A stretch of 64,000 bases of DNA, from NCBI RefSeq assembly GCF_026157105.1, contig NZ_JANPVQ010000001.1, forward strand, positions 675,501 through 739,500. The letters run 5' to 3'. The DNA is from Sphingomicrobium marinum. Lineage in GTDB: Bacteria; Pseudomonadota; Alphaproteobacteria; Sphingomonadales; Sphingomonadaceae. Position 1 is the stretch's first letter. Every line of letters starts with the position of its first letter. This document shows positions 17,476 through 27,218 of the stretch, piece by piece. The translations under genes and the position numbers were made by a program. Below the pieces are notes generated by a model. The model was not told the DNA's origin, ran no database searches, and saw only the letters and a list, made by a program, of their open reading frames with translations.

Positions 17476-18081
17476 ATGGCAAACACGAAGATCAAGCTGG
17501 CCGCGATAGGTGCCGCGACCATGGCAGCGGCAGGCTTTGCCGCGACGCCCGCGCAGGCGCAATGGCGCAACGGGCCGAGCATCGAGGAAGTCGTCATCGG
17601 CACCATCATCAGGGGTGTCCTGGGATCGGGCAATTACGGACAGTATCCGTACGGCAACTATGGTTATGACCGGAACGACCGGTACGACCGTTATGGCGGC
17701 CGCTACGGGCTGAGCAACAACCAGCTGGTCGATCGCTGCGCAGCGGCCGTCGAGCAGAGGCTTAACCGTTATGCCTATAACGATCGTTATGACCGCTACA
17801 ATCAGTACGATCGCTATGACCGGTATGACCGCCGCGACCGTTATGATCGTCGCTACGACAATCGCTATCAGGGCCAGGCCCGCGTTGCGGGGATCACCGA
17901 GGTCAAGCGCACGGGTTACGGGCTGAGCGTCGACGGTGTGGCCATGTCGGGCCGCTACGCGACCCAGTACAATCGCTACAATCGCAACGGCTACGGCTAT
18001 TCGCAGCGTCCGGACATCAAGTTCGACTGCGATATCGAACGCAACGGCCGGATCCGCGATCTCGATATCGATCGCCGCTGA
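17476..18081 (+). CDS. Secreted Tyr/Arg/Asp-rich low-complexity protein
   Basis: No named family recognised. The 201-residue product has a clear Sec signal peptide (hydrophobic core, cleavage after PAQAQ near residue 30). A short conserved-looking segment follows (IEEVVIGTIIRGVLG), then two tracts of YDR/DRY repeats (about 52-70 and 97-135) with a Cys-containing helix between them (NNQLVDRCAAAVEQRL). The C-terminal domain of about 60 residues has a second Cys (KFDCDIERNGRI). Proteins of this style are common in sphingomonads. The ATG at 17476 has AAGGAG seven bases upstream. A spaced inverted repeat, CTGAAC (17350-17355) and GTTCAG (17372-17377), lies in the upstream gap. A periplasmic or cell-surface location is inferred. 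Confidence 0.75.
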   Translation: MANTKIKLAAIGAATMAAAGFAATPAQAQWRNGPSIEEVVIGTIIRGVLGSGNYGQYPYGNYGYDRNDRYDRYGGRYGLSNNQLVDRCAAAVEQRLNRYAYNDRYDRYNQYDRYDRYDRRDRYDRRYDNRYQGQARVAGITEVKRTGYGLSVDGVAMSGRYATQYNRYNRNGYGYSQRPDIKFDCDIERNGRIRDLDIDRR

Positions 18082-18104
18082 TCAGCACTCTTTGCGGTGA
18101 TTGA

Positions 18105-18151
18105 GGAAGGGCGTGGGCGCTGCAATGCAGTGCCCGCGCCCTTCTTCTTTT
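18105..18151 (+). terminator. Intrinsic terminator after the YDR-repeat gene
   Basis: GAAGGGCGTGGGC (from 18106) pairs with GCCCGCGCCCTTC (to 18144) with one G-U pair; the loop region is partly self-complementary. A T-rich run to 18151 follows. It touches the stop codon of the convergent receiver gene. Confidence 0.8.
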
Positions 18152-18536
18152 ACGAAACGCGCATGCGCAGCGCGTGCTGGCCGAGCAGCGATTCCACGCG
18201 GATCGCAAGTTCATCCGGATCGAACGGTTTGCGCAAATAATCGTCGGCGCCGGCTTTGTAGGCGAGTGCTTCGTCATCGCGGCTCGTCCGGCCGGTCAGC
18301 ATCAGCACCGGCAACGACCAGCCCAGCGTGGCGCGCACCTCGCGCAGGGCTTCAAGCCCGCTTTTGTTGGGCATCGAGGCATCGAGGATCAGCAAGTCGG
18401 GCTGTTTTGTCGCGGCGACTTCGAGAACGCGGCTGCCATCGGGCAGGATACCGACGATGTGGCCACGATTTTCAAGCGCGGCGCGCGCCAAATAAGCGCT
18501 GACTTCATCGTCTTCGGCAAGGATGATACGGGACAT
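18150..18536 (-). CDS. Single-domain response regulator (CheY-like receiver)
   Basis: A 128-residue phosphoacceptor protein with no output domain. The receiver signature is complete: acidic pocket Glu8/Asp9/Asp10, phosphorylated Asp52 (LLILDASMP), Thr81 (LMLTGR) and Lys103 (LRKPF). It may shuttle phosphate in a relay or act by protein contact. No histidine kinase lies nearby; a lone Hpt protein is encoded 12 kb away. Divergent from guaA, with 145 bases between the start codons. Confidence 0.9.
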   Translation of the reverse strand: MSRIILAEDDEVSAYLARAALENRGHIVGILPDGSRVLEVAATKQPDLLILDASMPNKSGLEALREVRATLGWSLPVLMLTGRTSRDDEALAYKAGADDYLRKPFDPDELAIRVESLLGQHALRMRVS

Positions 18537-18681
18537 GGAGCGATGCTAGCGCCAACATAGTAAATGCTGGCCTGCAACATGGTCCGATCCGGTGAAATCA
18601 TCGCGGCACGCCGCTGCCTGTGGACATGCAAGCGGTGCCCTCCTATCGCTCCGACAACATCCGCGCGCAGAAAGACCCATA

Positions 18682-20256
18682 ATGACCGAACTGGCCCATG
18701 ACGAAACCATCCTTATCGTGGATTTCGGCAGCCAGGTGACGCAGCTGATCGCGCGGCGCGTGCGCGAAGCGGGGGTTTACTGCGAAATCGCGCCATTCAC
18801 GATGGCCGAAGCAGCGTTCGAGCGGTTGCAGCCCAAGGGCATCATCCTGTCGGGCAGCCCGCGCGGCGTGCCCGAACCCGATAGCCCGCGCGCGCCCGAC
18901 ATCGTTTTCGAAAGCGGGCTGCCGATCCTTGGCATCTGCTACGGCCAGCAGGTCATGACCCACCAGCTCGGCGGCACGGTCGAGACCGGCCACGGCACCG
19001 CCGAAGGCGGCGAATTCGGCCGCGCGTTCCTGACCGTGACCAAGGCTTGCGCCTTGTTCGACGGGATGTGGGAAGTCGGCGAGCGCCACCAGGTGTGGAT
19101 GAGCCACGGCGACAAGGTGACGAAGTTTGCCGACGGGTTCGATATCGTCGCGACGTCGGACGGCGCGCCCTTTGCCGTGATTGCCGACGAAAAGCGTGCT
19201 TATTACGGAACGCAGTTTCACCCCGAGGTCGTGCATACGCCCGACGGGGCGCGGCTCATCAGCAATTTCGTTCGGCATATCTGCGGCTGTTCGGGCGAAT
19301 GGACGATGGGCGCTTATCGCGATGCGCAAATCAAGGCGATCCGTGAACAGGTGGGCGACGGCAAGGTCATCTGCGGCCTGTCGGGTGGTGTCGATTCAGC
19401 GGTCGCTGCGGTGCTGATCCACGAAGCGATCGGCGACCAATTGACCTGCGTTTTCGTCGATCACGGACTGATGCGCATGGCCGAGGCCGAACAGGTCGTC
19501 GGCCTGTTCCGTGGGCATTACAACATTCCGCTCGTTCATGTGGACGCCGAGGACCTGTTCCTGTCCGGCCTCGCCGGGCTCGACGACCCTGAAATGAAGC
19601 GCAAGTTCATCGGCAAGACCTTCATCGAGGTGTTCGAGGAGGAAGCGGGCAATATCGGCGGCGCGGACTTTTTGGCGCAGGGCACGCTGTATCCCGACGT
19701 GATCGAGAGTGTGAGCTTCACCGGCGGGCCGTCGGTGACCATCAAGTCGCACCATAATGTCGGCGGCTTGCCCGAGCGCATGAACATGGAGCTGGTCGAG
19801 CCGCTGCGCGAACTGTTCAAGGACGAGGTGCGCGAGCTGGGGCGCGAGCTTGGCCTGCCCGACGCCTTCGTTGGCCGGCATCCGTTTCCGGGACCCGGGC
19901 TAGCCATCCGCATCCCGGGCGAGGTTACCAAGGAAAAGTGCGATATCCTGCGCAAGGCCGACGCCATCTATCTTGAAGAAATCCGCAATGCGGGGCTGTA
20001 CGATGCCATCTGGCAAGCCTTCGCGGTGCTGTTGCCGGTGCGTACCGTCGGCGTGATGGGCGATGCGCGCACCTACGACAGCGTTTGCGGATTGCGCGCG
20101 GTCACCAGCGTCGACGGGATGACGGCCGACGTCTACCCGTTCGAAAGCGCTTTCCTGCAAAACGTCGCGACGCGGATTATCAATGAAGTGAAGGGCATCA
20201 ACCGCGTGGTGTACGACTACACCTCGAAGCCGCCGGGCACGATCGAGTGGGAGTAG
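18682..20256 (+). CDS. guaA: GMP synthase (glutamine-hydrolysing)
   Basis: Converts XMP to GMP using glutamine and ATP, the last step of guanine nucleotide synthesis. The 524-residue protein has an N-terminal class I glutamine amidotransferase with the catalytic Cys86 in GICYGQQ, an ATP-pyrophosphatase domain with the P-loop SGGVDS at 234-239, and a C-terminal dimerisation domain ending in PPGTIEWE. The ATG at 18682 gives the family N-terminus; the Shine-Dalgarno is weak (GAAAG). The in-frame extension to 18592 lies in the promoter region. Confidence 0.97.
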   Translation: MTELAHDETILIVDFGSQVTQLIARRVREAGVYCEIAPFTMAEAAFERLQPKGIILSGSPRGVPEPDSPRAPDIVFESGLPILGICYGQQVMTHQLGGTVETGHGTAEGGEFGRAFLTVTKACALFDGMWEVGERHQVWMSHGDKVTKFADGFDIVATSDGAPFAVIADEKRAYYGTQFHPEVVHTPDGARLISNFVRHICGCSGEWTMGAYRDAQIKAIREQVGDGKVICGLSGGVDSAVAAVLIHEAIGDQLTCVFVDHGLMRMAEAEQVVGLFRGHYNIPLVHVDAEDLFLSGLAGLDDPEMKRKFIGKTFIEVFEEEAGNIGGADFLAQGTLYPDVIESVSFTGGPSVTIKSHHNVGGLPERMNMELVEPLRELFKDEVRELGRELGLPDAFVGRHPFPGPGLAIRIPGEVTKEKCDILRKADAIYLEEIRNAGLYDAIWQAFAVLLPVRTVGVMGDARTYDSVCGLRAVTSVDGMTADVYPFESAFLQNVATRIINEVKGINRVVYDYTSKPPGTIEWE

Positions 20257-20353
20257 GCGCCGCCGGCCGCAATCCGGTCGGACGGAACGACGTACCCATT
20301 TCATGAATTATCTCCCCTGGCCCCCGAAACCAGGGTCAAGAGGGAGAGAAGTT

Positions 20354-20803
20354 ATGCGTGCAATGAAAATATTAGCGCCGATCGCGGCGAGCAGCGCCTT
20401 ATTGGCTGGCTGCGCGACAATCGAGGAAACCGTTACCGAACAGCTGGCCGAAACCTATACGGCCTATCTGGTGGGCGCAGAAGTGCCCGGCGGCGGCGAT
20501 CCCGACGGCTATGCCCGCGCCGAAGTCACCATTTCCGACAATTTCGACCGCATCTGCTGGGAGATTGACGAGGTTCGCGGCGTCGTTCCGACCAGCGCCC
20601 ATATCCACATGGGTGCGCGCGGCACCAATGGTCCCGTCGTCATGGCGCTTGAAGGCGAGGACGGCAGCTGGACCGCTTGCCGCGATGGCGGCGAATGGCG
20701 CGAAAACCGGATCGAGGGCAATCCGTCGATGTTCTACGTCCAGATCCACACCGCCGAATATCCGAACGGCGCTATCCGCGGCCAACTTTACGATCGCGAT
20801 TGA
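20354..20803 (+). CDS. CHRD-domain lipoprotein
   Basis: A 149-residue protein. A signal peptide with lipobox LLAGC (Cys20) is followed by a CHRD domain (about 35-145) with the usual TSAHIHMGARGTNGPVV and C-terminal YPNGAIRGQL. CHRD domains occur in chordin and in many bacterial surface proteins of unknown role. It lies between guaA and a convergent permease gene and has its own terminator. A GGGAGAGA Shine-Dalgarno precedes the ATG. The leader holds a small CCCTGG/CCAGGG hairpin (20315-20335). Confidence 0.85.
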   Translation: MRAMKILAPIAASSALLAGCATIEETVTEQLAETYTAYLVGAEVPGGGDPDGYARAEVTISDNFDRICWEIDEVRGVVPTSAHIHMGARGTNGPVVMALEGEDGSWTACRDGGEWRENRIEGNPSMFYVQIHTAEYPNGAIRGQLYDRD

Positions 20804-20824
20804 TCGCAAGCCTGACCGACAAGA

Positions 20825-20855
20825 AGGGGCCGGCGTTCAGCGTCGGCCCTTTTTC
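20825..20855 (+). terminator. Intrinsic terminator after the CHRD lipoprotein gene
   Basis: AGGGGCCGGCG pairs with CGTCGGCCCT (one G-U wobble) around a short TTCAG loop, followed by TTTTT at 20850-20854. It abuts the stop of the convergent permease gene. Confidence 0.82.
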
Positions 20856-21916
20856 TATACCGCAGCAGGCTCTTCCTCTTTTGGCGTCTCCTCGGGCAGG
20901 CAGCCCGGCACTTTTACGTCGTGACCCAGGGCATCGCGGCTCCAGAGCATGCTGACGAGCGTGTAGATCACGACTGTGAGCGGCGCGGCCAGGACGACGC
21001 CGATTAGCCCGAACAGCGCGCCTAACGCGGCGAGCGCGAAGATCAGCAAGGCCGGCGGGATGGAGACGGCGCGCTGCTGCACCAGCGGGGTCAGCACGTT
21101 GCCCTCGATCTGCTGCGCGACGAGATAGACCGCGACCGCATACCAGAACAGCTCGGGCGTTGCGCTGAAGGCGATGATGAGCCCCGGGATGGCGCCGATG
21201 AAAGGACCGATCAGCGGAATGAAATTCGCCAGCCCGACCATGATGCCAAGCGCCGCGGCCGAGGGCACGCCGACGATCGACAGGCCAATCCCGACCATCA
21301 GGCCCACCAGGGTCATCGTGGCGAGCTGACCGACAAGATAGCGCTTCAAGGCGACGCCGGAGGCGTCCATCGCTTCGATGACCTTGTCTGACTTGCTCTT
21401 GGGAAAGAGTTTGGCGGTGCCGTGCGCATAGACGCGCGGCTCCAGCGCGAAATAGACCGCGCCGACGATCACCAGCACAAGGTTGGTGATGAGGCCCAGA
21501 AAGCCGAAGGCAAAACCCAAGGCCTGCCCGGCGAGGCCCTGGAAGTCGGGCGTGGAAGAGGCGAGCTGGCCGAACAATGGGAGTTCGGAAAGGCGGTCGC
21601 GGACAACCGGAAAGGCCTCGGTCAGCTGCGCCTGCAGCGCTGCAAACTGTCCCGACAGCTGCGCGCCGAATAGCCAGCCGGCCAAACCGATGATTACGAA
21701 GATCGTCAACAGGCCGAGAAGGACCGAAATTCCGTCGGATAGTCCGATCATACGGAACGGAGTGCCTGCCGCGCGGATTAGGACAGCAATGAGGACGGCA
21801 CCGAAGATCAGCAGCAGCGTGGAAGCTAGCGGGACCAGCAATAGCCCAAGCCCGACGAGCAGCAGCACGATCAAGGTGCGCTTCGCCAGGTGCCCAAGGT
21901 CTCGGCTGTCGTCCAT
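20855..21916 (-). CDS. AI-2E family (PerM-type) transporter
   Basis: A 353-residue inner-membrane protein with about eight predicted helices in the family pattern: paired N-terminal helices, a soluble stretch near 70-130, then the conserved ALGIMVGLANFIPLIGPFIGAIPGL. The family includes the putative autoinducer-2 exporter TqsA as well as ion and metabolite transporters, so the substrate is open. I prefer the ATG at 21916 (MDDSRDLG), which has GGGGG ten bases upstream, over one nine codons earlier. It is divergent from purT; the charged C-terminal tail is rich in Pro and Glu. Confidence 0.85.
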   Translation of the reverse strand: MDDSRDLGHLAKRTLIVLLLVGLGLLLVPLASTLLLIFGAVLIAVLIRAAGTPFRMIGLSDGISVLLGLLTIFVIIGLAGWLFGAQLSGQFAALQAQLTEAFPVVRDRLSELPLFGQLASSTPDFQGLAGQALGFAFGFLGLITNLVLVIVGAVYFALEPRVYAHGTAKLFPKSKSDKVIEAMDASGVALKRYLVGQLATMTLVGLMVGIGLSIVGVPSAAALGIMVGLANFIPLIGPFIGAIPGLIIAFSATPELFWYAVAVYLVAQQIEGNVLTPLVQQRAVSIPPALLIFALAALGALFGLIGVVLAAPLTVVIYTLVSMLWSRDALGHDVKVPGCLPEETPKEEEPAAV

Positions 21917-21999
21917 CTTGTTCCCCCAAAACTGCTGCTGCATTGGTGGCTTGATGCGTTCGCAATGGCAAGCCGCGTGAAGATAGAAAGATCATCCGC

Positions 22000-23181
22000 A
22001 TGACCCCTACCGCCAAAATCCTGCTGCTCGGCTCCGGTGAGCTCGGCAAGGAATTCGTCATCAGCTGCCAGCGGCTCGGCTGCCATGTGGTTGCCTGCGA
22101 CAGCTATGACGGCGCGCCCGCCATGCAGGTCGCGGACGATCGCGAGGTGTTCTCGATGCTCGACGGCAAGGCGCTGCAGAACGCGGTGCAGAAGCACCGG
22201 CCCGATTATATCGTGCCCGAGATCGAGGCGATCCGCACCGAAACGCTGGCCAAGCTGGAAAAGCAGCTCGAAGTGGTCGTGGTACCGACGGCGAAAGCCG
22301 CGCAGATGACGATGAACCGCGATGCCATTCGCGATCTCGCGAGCGATGACCTGGGCATCGAGACCTCGCCCTATCGCTATGCCGAAAGCCTCGAAGAGCT
22401 GCGAAAAGGCGCCGAAGAAGTCGGCTTCCCGGTGGTGGTGAAGCCGGTCATGTCGTCATCGGGCAAGGGTCAGTCGACGGCGCAGAACGAGGCCGAACTG
22501 GAAGGCGCGTGGGAATATGCCACGAGCGGTATGCGCGGCGACCGGGTCCGCGTGATCGTCGAAGGCTTCATCCATTTCGACTATGAAATCACGCTGCTGA
22601 CGGTCTCGCACAAGGACGGCATCACCTTTTGCCCGCCCATCGGCCATCGGCAGGAAAACGGCGATTATCGCGAAAGCTGGCAACCGGCAGACGTGTCGGT
22701 CGCAGTGCTGACCAAGATGGAACAGACCGCACGAAAGATCGTGAAGGCACTAGGCGGCCATGGTGTCTTCGGGGTCGAATTTTTCGTGCGCGGGGGTGAC
22801 GTGATCTTTTCCGAGCTCAGCCCGCGACCGCATGACACCGGTATGGTCACGCTGGTCAGTCAGGAGTTGAGCGAATTCGACCTGCACGCGCGCGCCATCC
22901 TCGGACTGCCAGTGTCGCTGGTCGAAGCCAACGGCACGAGCGCGAGCGCGGTGATCCTCGCCGATCGCGATGCCGAGGAGTTTGCCTTCGAAGGGCTGGC
23001 CGAAGCGCTCGAGCAGCCCGATAGCGCGCATGTCGATGTCCGCATTTTCGGCAAGCCCGTGACGCGGCCGAACCGCCGCATGGGCGTGGCTCTGGCGCGG
23101 GTCAGCCAGGGCGGCATCCGCCGGGCGCGGCAACTGGCGGTCGCCGCGGCGGAGAAAATCCGCATCGTCTATGACGATTAG
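22000..23181 (+). CDS. purT: Formate-dependent phosphoribosylglycinamide formyltransferase
   Basis: ATP-grasp enzyme making formylglycinamide ribotide from GAR, formate and ATP, the folate-independent alternative to PurN in purine synthesis. The 393-residue protein has an N-terminal Rossmann part ([14 protein letters not shown]), the central ATP-grasp fold with [15 protein letters not shown], and [12 protein letters not shown] near the metal site, all characteristic of PurT. purL lies 11 kb away in the same window. The next gene, a MATE exporter, starts 70 bases downstream. Confidence 0.96.
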   Translation: MTPTAKILLLGSGELGKEFVISCQRLGCHVVACDSYDGAPAMQVADDREVFSMLDGKALQNAVQKHRPDYIVPEIEAIRTETLAKLEKQLEVVVVPTAKAAQMTMNRDAIRDLASDDLGIETSPYRYAESLEELRKGAEEVGFPVVVKPVMSSSGKGQSTAQNEAELEGAWEYATSGMRGDRVRVIVEGFIHFDYEITLLTVSHKDGITFCPPIGHRQENGDYRESWQPADVSVAVLTKMEQTARKIVKALGGHGVFGVEFFVRGGDVIFSELSPRPHDTGMVTLVSQELSEFDLHARAILGLPVSLVEANGTSASAVILADRDAEEFAFEGLAEALEQPDSAHVDVRIFGKPVTRPNRRMGVALARVSQGGIRRARQLAVAAAEKIRIVYDD

Positions 23182-23251
23182 ACGGCCTGGCATCATGCGG
23201 GCCTTGCCGCTTGCCGGAACGAAACACCGCGCCTAACGCTTGGGCCCGCAC

Positions 23252-24616
23252 ATGGCCTCCTCTTCCTCCCACAAAGCGAAACTGACCCAGGGTTCCATCA
23301 GGGGCCATCTGGTAACGCAAACATTGCCGATGATGGTCGGCGGCGCGGCGCTAATGAGCATCGGCATCATCGATGCCTATTTCGTCGGGCAACTGGGCGC
23401 GGACGCGTTGGCGGCGATCAGCTTCATCTTCCCGATCACCGTGGCCTTGTCGTCGCTCGGCGTCGGGGTGATCGCGGGTATCAGTTCGGTGACGAGCCGC
23501 GCCCTTGGCGAAGGCGACCCCGGTCACGCGCGGCGGCGGGCCAATGTCGGAATCGTCCTTGCCACGATGTTCGGCATCGCGGTCGGTGCGACGCTGTTCG
23601 CGCTGCGGGGACCCTTGTTCAGGTTGATGGGCGCAAGCGACACGCTGCTGCCGCTGATCGACGCCTATATGACGCCCTTCGCGCTTGGTTTCCCGTTGCT
23701 GCTGGTTGGCATGGGCATCAACGGTTGCCTACGCGGGCAAGGACTGGCGAAGCGAAGTTCGACGGTGCTGATCGCGATGGCGATCGCCAACTGGATCCTC
23801 GATCCCATACTCATTACCGGCGCGTTCGGGTTCAAAGGCTTCGGCATGGCGGGCGCCGCCTACGCGACGATCGGCGGCTGGGTGCTGGCGCTCGCGATGG
23901 GGTTTTTCTTCCTGCAGGGCAGCCAATTGAAGCTCGACATCGGCGCCCTGCCGCAATGCGACTGGTCTGGCGCAACGCGCGCGATCGGAAGGGTGGCAGG
24001 ACCGGCAGCATTTTCGAACGCCATCAACCCGATCGGGCTGTCGGTGCTGACGGGGCTTCTGGCAATGGTGGGGCAGGACGCGGTGGCGGGTTTTGGCGCG
24101 GGAGGACGCCTGCAGGCCTTTGCGGTGGTTCCGCTGCTGGGTCTGTCCGCCTCGATCGGGCCGATCGTGGGGCAGAATTTTGGGGCAGGGGCGCATGACC
24201 GGGTGCGCGATGCGCTCAAATATGCCGGGCTGTTCTGCATCGGCTACGGGCTCTTGATCGGCGCGTTGCTGGTGGCGACCCGCGAGCCGTTGGCAGCGCT
24301 GTTCAGCGATGATGCGACAGTGCGCGCCGAGATCGCGCGCTACCTTGCCATTTCCGCCTGGGGCTATGCCGGGTTCGGCTTGCTGATCATGGCCAACGGC
24401 GCGCTCAATGCCGTCGACCGCGCGGGCACCGCGCTTGGCCAATCGCTGTTCAGGGTGCTCGCCGTCATGGTCCCGGTAGGACTGCTGCTGCGCGCCGAAT
24501 GGGGCGCCGAAGGTGTCTATGTGGCGGAACTGGCGGCGAACCTGGTTGGCGGACTAGTGGCTGCGGTGTCGCTGTGGTGGGTATTCTGGCGCTCAACCGG
24601 GCAACAAGGGAATTAA
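23252..24616 (+). CDS. MATE family efflux transporter
   Basis: A 454-residue inner-membrane antiporter with about 12 hydrophobic helices in two similar halves, expected to export drugs or metabolites in exchange for Na+ or H+. Family marks include LPMMVGGAALMSIGIIDAYFVGQLG near the N-terminus, with Gly/Pro-rich helices at the start of each half. I use the ATG at 23252; a TTG at 23240 is in frame but less likely. A loose GGAAC-N16-CGCT element (23216-23240) is upstream but not convincing. The substrate cannot be inferred. Confidence 0.88.
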   Translation: MASSSSHKAKLTQGSIRGHLVTQTLPMMVGGAALMSIGIIDAYFVGQLGADALAAISFIFPITVALSSLGVGVIAGISSVTSRALGEGDPGHARRRANVGIVLATMFGIAVGATLFALRGPLFRLMGASDTLLPLIDAYMTPFALGFPLLLVGMGINGCLRGQGLAKRSSTVLIAMAIANWILDPILITGAFGFKGFGMAGAAYATIGGWVLALAMGFFFLQGSQLKLDIGALPQCDWSGATRAIGRVAGPAAFSNAINPIGLSVLTGLLAMVGQDAVAGFGAGGRLQAFAVVPLLGLSASIGPIVGQNFGAGAHDRVRDALKYAGLFCIGYGLLIGALLVATREPLAALFSDDATVRAEIARYLAISAWGYAGFGLLIMANGALNAVDRAGTALGQSLFRVLAVMVPVGLLLRAEWGAEGVYVAELAANLVGGLVAAVSLWWVFWRSTGQQGN

Positions 24617-24657
24617 CAGCTATTGAAGACGCAGGCGTCCCCCGCTAGATGCCGCGC

Positions 24658-25011
24658 ATGGCTGAGATCACCCTTTACGGCATTCCCAACTGCGACACCG
24701 TCAAGAAGACGCGTCAGTGGTTCGAGAAGCGCGGCATCGTCTATTCCTTCCACGACTACAAGAAGTCGGGGATCGACAAGGAAATGCTCGAGCTGTGGGT
24801 GCTCGAAAAGGGATGGGAGCCGATCCTCAACAAGCGCGGCACGACGTTCCGCCAGCTGCCCGATGTGCTCAAAGAGGATATCGATGGCGACAAGGCGATC
24901 ATGCTGATGGTCGCGCATCCCTCGATGATCAAACGCCCCATCGTCGACATCGATGGCGAGGTCATCATCGGTTACGACAGCACCGCTTACGAGACCTTGC
25001 TGGGCCTGTAG
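24658..25011 (+). CDS. ArsC/Spx-like thioredoxin-fold protein (YffB type)
   Basis: A 117-residue cytoplasmic protein of the arsenate reductase/Spx superfamily. The N-terminal strand-loop ITLYGIPNCDTVKKTRQW carries the single redox Cys, and the ending KRPIVDIDGEVIIGYD is the family's cis-Pro region. It lacks the second Cys of the Spx CxxC motif, which places it closer to YffB/ArsC-like reductases of uncertain substrate. I start at the ATG at 24658 (MAEITLYG); another ATG three codons earlier is possible. A DUF427 gene follows 50 bases later in the same direction. Confidence 0.85.
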   Translation: MAEITLYGIPNCDTVKKTRQWFEKRGIVYSFHDYKKSGIDKEMLELWVLEKGWEPILNKRGTTFRQLPDVLKEDIDGDKAIMLMVAHPSMIKRPIVDIDGEVIIGYDSTAYETLLGL

Positions 25012-25061
25012 CCGGGAACGCTTGGCCGCCTTTCGCCGTTCAGGCTGAAAGGAGTTTGCAG

Positions 25062-25343
25062 ATGGTCAAAGCAACGTGGAATGGCGAGACGATCGCCGAG
25101 AGCGACGACACGGTCGTGGTCGAAGACAATCATTATTTCCCGCGCGACGCGGTGAAGATGGATCGGCTGGTGCCATCCGACACGCAGACGCATTGCCCGT
25201 GGAAGGGCGAAGCGACCTATTTCTCGGTCAAGGCTGGTGAGAACACCAATGCCGATGCAGCCTGGAGCTATGAAGATCCAAAACCCGCAGCGTCAGAAAT
25301 CAGAGGCCGCATCGCATTCTGGAAGGGTGTCGAAGTCGGTTAG
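25062..25343 (+). CDS. DUF427 domain protein
   Basis: A 93-residue soluble protein matching DUF427: ATWNGETIAESDDTVVVEDNHYFP, then THCPWKGEATYFSV and WSYEDP. The fold is a small beta-tent; the function is unknown, though some relatives sit beside nucleotide or cofactor enzymes. The Shine-Dalgarno AAAGGAG lies about seven bases before the ATG. It overlaps the convergent small secreted protein gene by four bases. Confidence 0.9.
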   Translation: MVKATWNGETIAESDDTVVVEDNHYFPRDAVKMDRLVPSDTQTHCPWKGEATYFSVKAGENTNADAAWSYEDPKPAASEIRGRIAFWKGVEVG

Positions 25344-25585
25344 AAAAACGGCGCGCCATAGGCGCGGTCGATCGGGCCGGCCGACGGCGTTTCTCCGCGC
25401 ACCGGAACATTGGGCCTGCATTTCGCCTTGTCGGATTCGCGCTTGAGCTTGCATTGCCGCGCTTGCTCGCGTTCCTCGGCAGCTTCGCGTTCGCTCTTGC
25501 TCGGGGTCGACTTTTCCTTGCCATCCGCCAGAGCAGGGGCGGAGAAAAGCCCGCTGACGGCCAGTCCGATCAAAATCTTGCGCAC
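25340..25585 (-). CDS. Small secreted Lys/Glu-rich protein (GTG start)
   Basis: An 81-residue protein read from a GTG at 25585, preceded by AAAGGGG at good spacing. It has a Sec signal peptide (about 1-20, ending APALA), then a highly charged helix (about 21-55) and a Pro/Gly tail; a Cys pair sits at QCKLKRESDKAKC. No family recognised. A longer frame on the same strand reading from 26005 is a shadow of the methyltransferase gene. Tail-to-tail with DUF427. Confidence 0.65.
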   Translation of the reverse strand: MRKILIGLAVSGLFSAPALADGKEKSTPSKSEREAAEEREQARQCKLKRESDKAKCRPNVPVRGETPSAGPIDRAYGAPFF

Positions 25586-25650
25586 CGAAATCCCCTTTCG
25601 ATGGTGCATGGCATAGCATGCCAATCTGACGTTAGCATGAATAACATATG

Positions 25651-26145
25651 TCAAATCCAGCGGCGGCTGGTGGCGAGCAGCGCGCGGTAGGGTTCGCCGA
25701 ATTTGCGTTCGAGATAGGCTTCCTCGCGCGCGATGACATAGCGGTCGATCACGAACAGCGTGGGGATCAGCAGCGCCAGCATGAAGAGGCATCCCGCGAT
25801 CACCGCGATACCGAAGAAGATGAGCGCCATGCCCAGATACATCGGATTGCGGGTGACGCGGTAGATGCCGCCAGTGACGAGCGCGGTCGTTTCTTCCCAT
25901 GGCTCGGGCGGCGTTTCGGCGCGGCGAAACTTCAGCAGCGCAAGCACGATAAAGGTAGCGCCGAGCACGACGAACGCGGCGCCGCCAAAGGCACGCACCG
26001 GCCACGACAGCATGTGCTGGGGAATGTCGAAGGCGTGGAAGCTTTCGTGAAACACGAGCCCGGCGATCAACGGCACGCCGAGAATCAGCGGCGGCGGGGC
26101 AAGCACGTGGGCAATGTCCTTGGGAGCGGTAGACTTGTCTTTCAT
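25651..26145 (-). CDS. Isoprenylcysteine carboxyl methyltransferase (ICMT)-like membrane protein
   Basis: A 164-residue integral membrane protein with four hydrophobic segments and the family C-terminal signature [16 protein letters not shown], then [18 protein letters not shown]. These residues bind S-adenosylmethionine in ICMT/PEMT-type enzymes. The bacterial substrate is unknown; phospholipids or small molecules are possible. It begins 96 bases from panB, on the opposite strand. Confidence 0.85.
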   Translation of the reverse strand: MKDKSTAPKDIAHVLAPPPLILGVPLIAGLVFHESFHAFDIPQHMLSWPVRAFGGAAFVVLGATFIVLALLKFRRAETPPEPWEETTALVTGGIYRVTRNPMYLGMALIFFGIAVIAGCLFMLALLIPTLFVIDRYVIAREEAYLERKFGEPYRALLATSRRWI

Positions 26146-26241
26146 CGCCGCTGTTCTATCGAGCTAAGACGCCTTTGTCGCCAGTCGCTTTCGACGAGCG
26201 GCCCATGGCGCTTTGCCAGCGGCCTCGCTAAAACGAGCCCC

Positions 26242-27114
26242 ATGTCCAAGATCACGATCGATACCGATACCAGCCGCGCCACGCCCAACCCCAGGCCGGG
26301 CAAGCGCATGACCGTGCCCAAGATCCGCTCGATGAAGCGGGGGCCGGGGATTGCGCAGGAGCCGCTGGTGATGCTGACGGCCTACACCACGCGCACCGCG
26401 CAGCTGCTCGATCCGCATTGCGACATGTTGCTGGTGGGGGACAGCCTCGGCAATGTGATCTACGGGCTCGATAGCACGGTGCCGGTCACGCTCGACATGA
26501 TGATCGCGCATGGCGCGGCGGTGGTGCGCGGGTCGTGGCATGCGCAGGTGACGGTCGACATGCCGTTCGGCAGCTATGAGGAAAGCCCGCAGCAGGCGTA
26601 TCGCTCGGCGGCGCGGATTCTGAAGGAGACCGGCGCCTCCGCGGTGAAGCTGGAAGGCGGGGAGGCGATGGCCGAAACCATCCACTTCCTCACCAATCGC
26701 GGCATCCCGGTGATCGGCCATGTCGGGCTCACCCCGCAGGCGATTAACGTGCTCGGCGGCTACCGCGCGCGCGGCCGCGACGATGCGGAGGCGGACAAGA
26801 TCAAGCGCGATGCCAAGGCAGTGGACGAGGCGGGGGCATTTGCCATCGTTCTGGAAGGTGTGATGGAAGAAATCGCCAGCGAGATCACCCGCAGCGTCTC
26901 GGCGCCGACCATTGGCATCGGCGCATCGAAGGATTGCGACGGGCAGGTGCTGGTGACCGAAGACATGCTCGGCCTGTTCGAGCGCACCCCGCGGTTCGTA
27001 AAGGTCTATCACAACCTTGCCGACCAGATCAGCGCGGCGGTCGAAGAATATGCCAACGAGGTGCGCTCCAACAGCTTCCCCACCGACGAACAGACATATC
27101 GGCCCAAGGGCTGA
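26242..27114 (+). CDS. panB: 3-methyl-2-oxobutanoate hydroxymethyltransferase
   Basis: First committed step of pantothenate synthesis: transfers a hydroxymethyl group from methylene-tetrahydrofolate to alpha-ketoisovalerate. The 290-residue TIM-barrel enzyme shows the metal and substrate motifs [34 protein letters not shown] and the late [15 protein letters not shown] use the ATG at 26242 (MSKITIDTD); a long in-frame extension to 25648 runs antisense through the methyltransferase gene and is not real. panC is not in the window. Confidence 0.97.
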   Translation: MSKITIDTDTSRATPNPRPGKRMTVPKIRSMKRGPGIAQEPLVMLTAYTTRTAQLLDPHCDMLLVGDSLGNVIYGLDSTVPVTLDMMIAHGAAVVRGSWHAQVTVDMPFGSYEESPQQAYRSAARILKETGASAVKLEGGEAMAETIHFLTNRGIPVIGHVGLTPQAINVLGGYRARGRDDAEADKIKRDAKAVDEAGAFAIVLEGVMEEIASEITRSVSAPTIGIGASKDCDGQVLVTEDMLGLFERTPRFVKVYHNLADQISAAVEEYANEVRSNSFPTDEQTYRPKG

Positions 27115-27218
27115 CTCCCTTTGCCTTTGCAATTCGCCTCCGCTAGAGGCTAGCCAGCTAATGTTCATGCGGGGTGGGGAAAGCGATTTCCGCCCCCTTT
27201 TTGAAAAACGAGGTGACC

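Noticed and set aside
17655-17870. Short tandem DNA repeats (GAYCGYTAY-like)
   Set aside because: They encode the YDR tracts of the secreted protein and vary at wobble positions, so selection is on protein, not DNA.
20284-20310. GGAAC upstream of the CHRD lipoprotein as an EcfG promoter
   Set aside because: No CGTT-like -10 at 16 or 17 bases.
23216-23240. GGAAC-N16-CGCT upstream of the MATE gene as an EcfG promoter
   Set aside because: The -10 part is poor, and several such loose matches are expected by chance in 64 kb.
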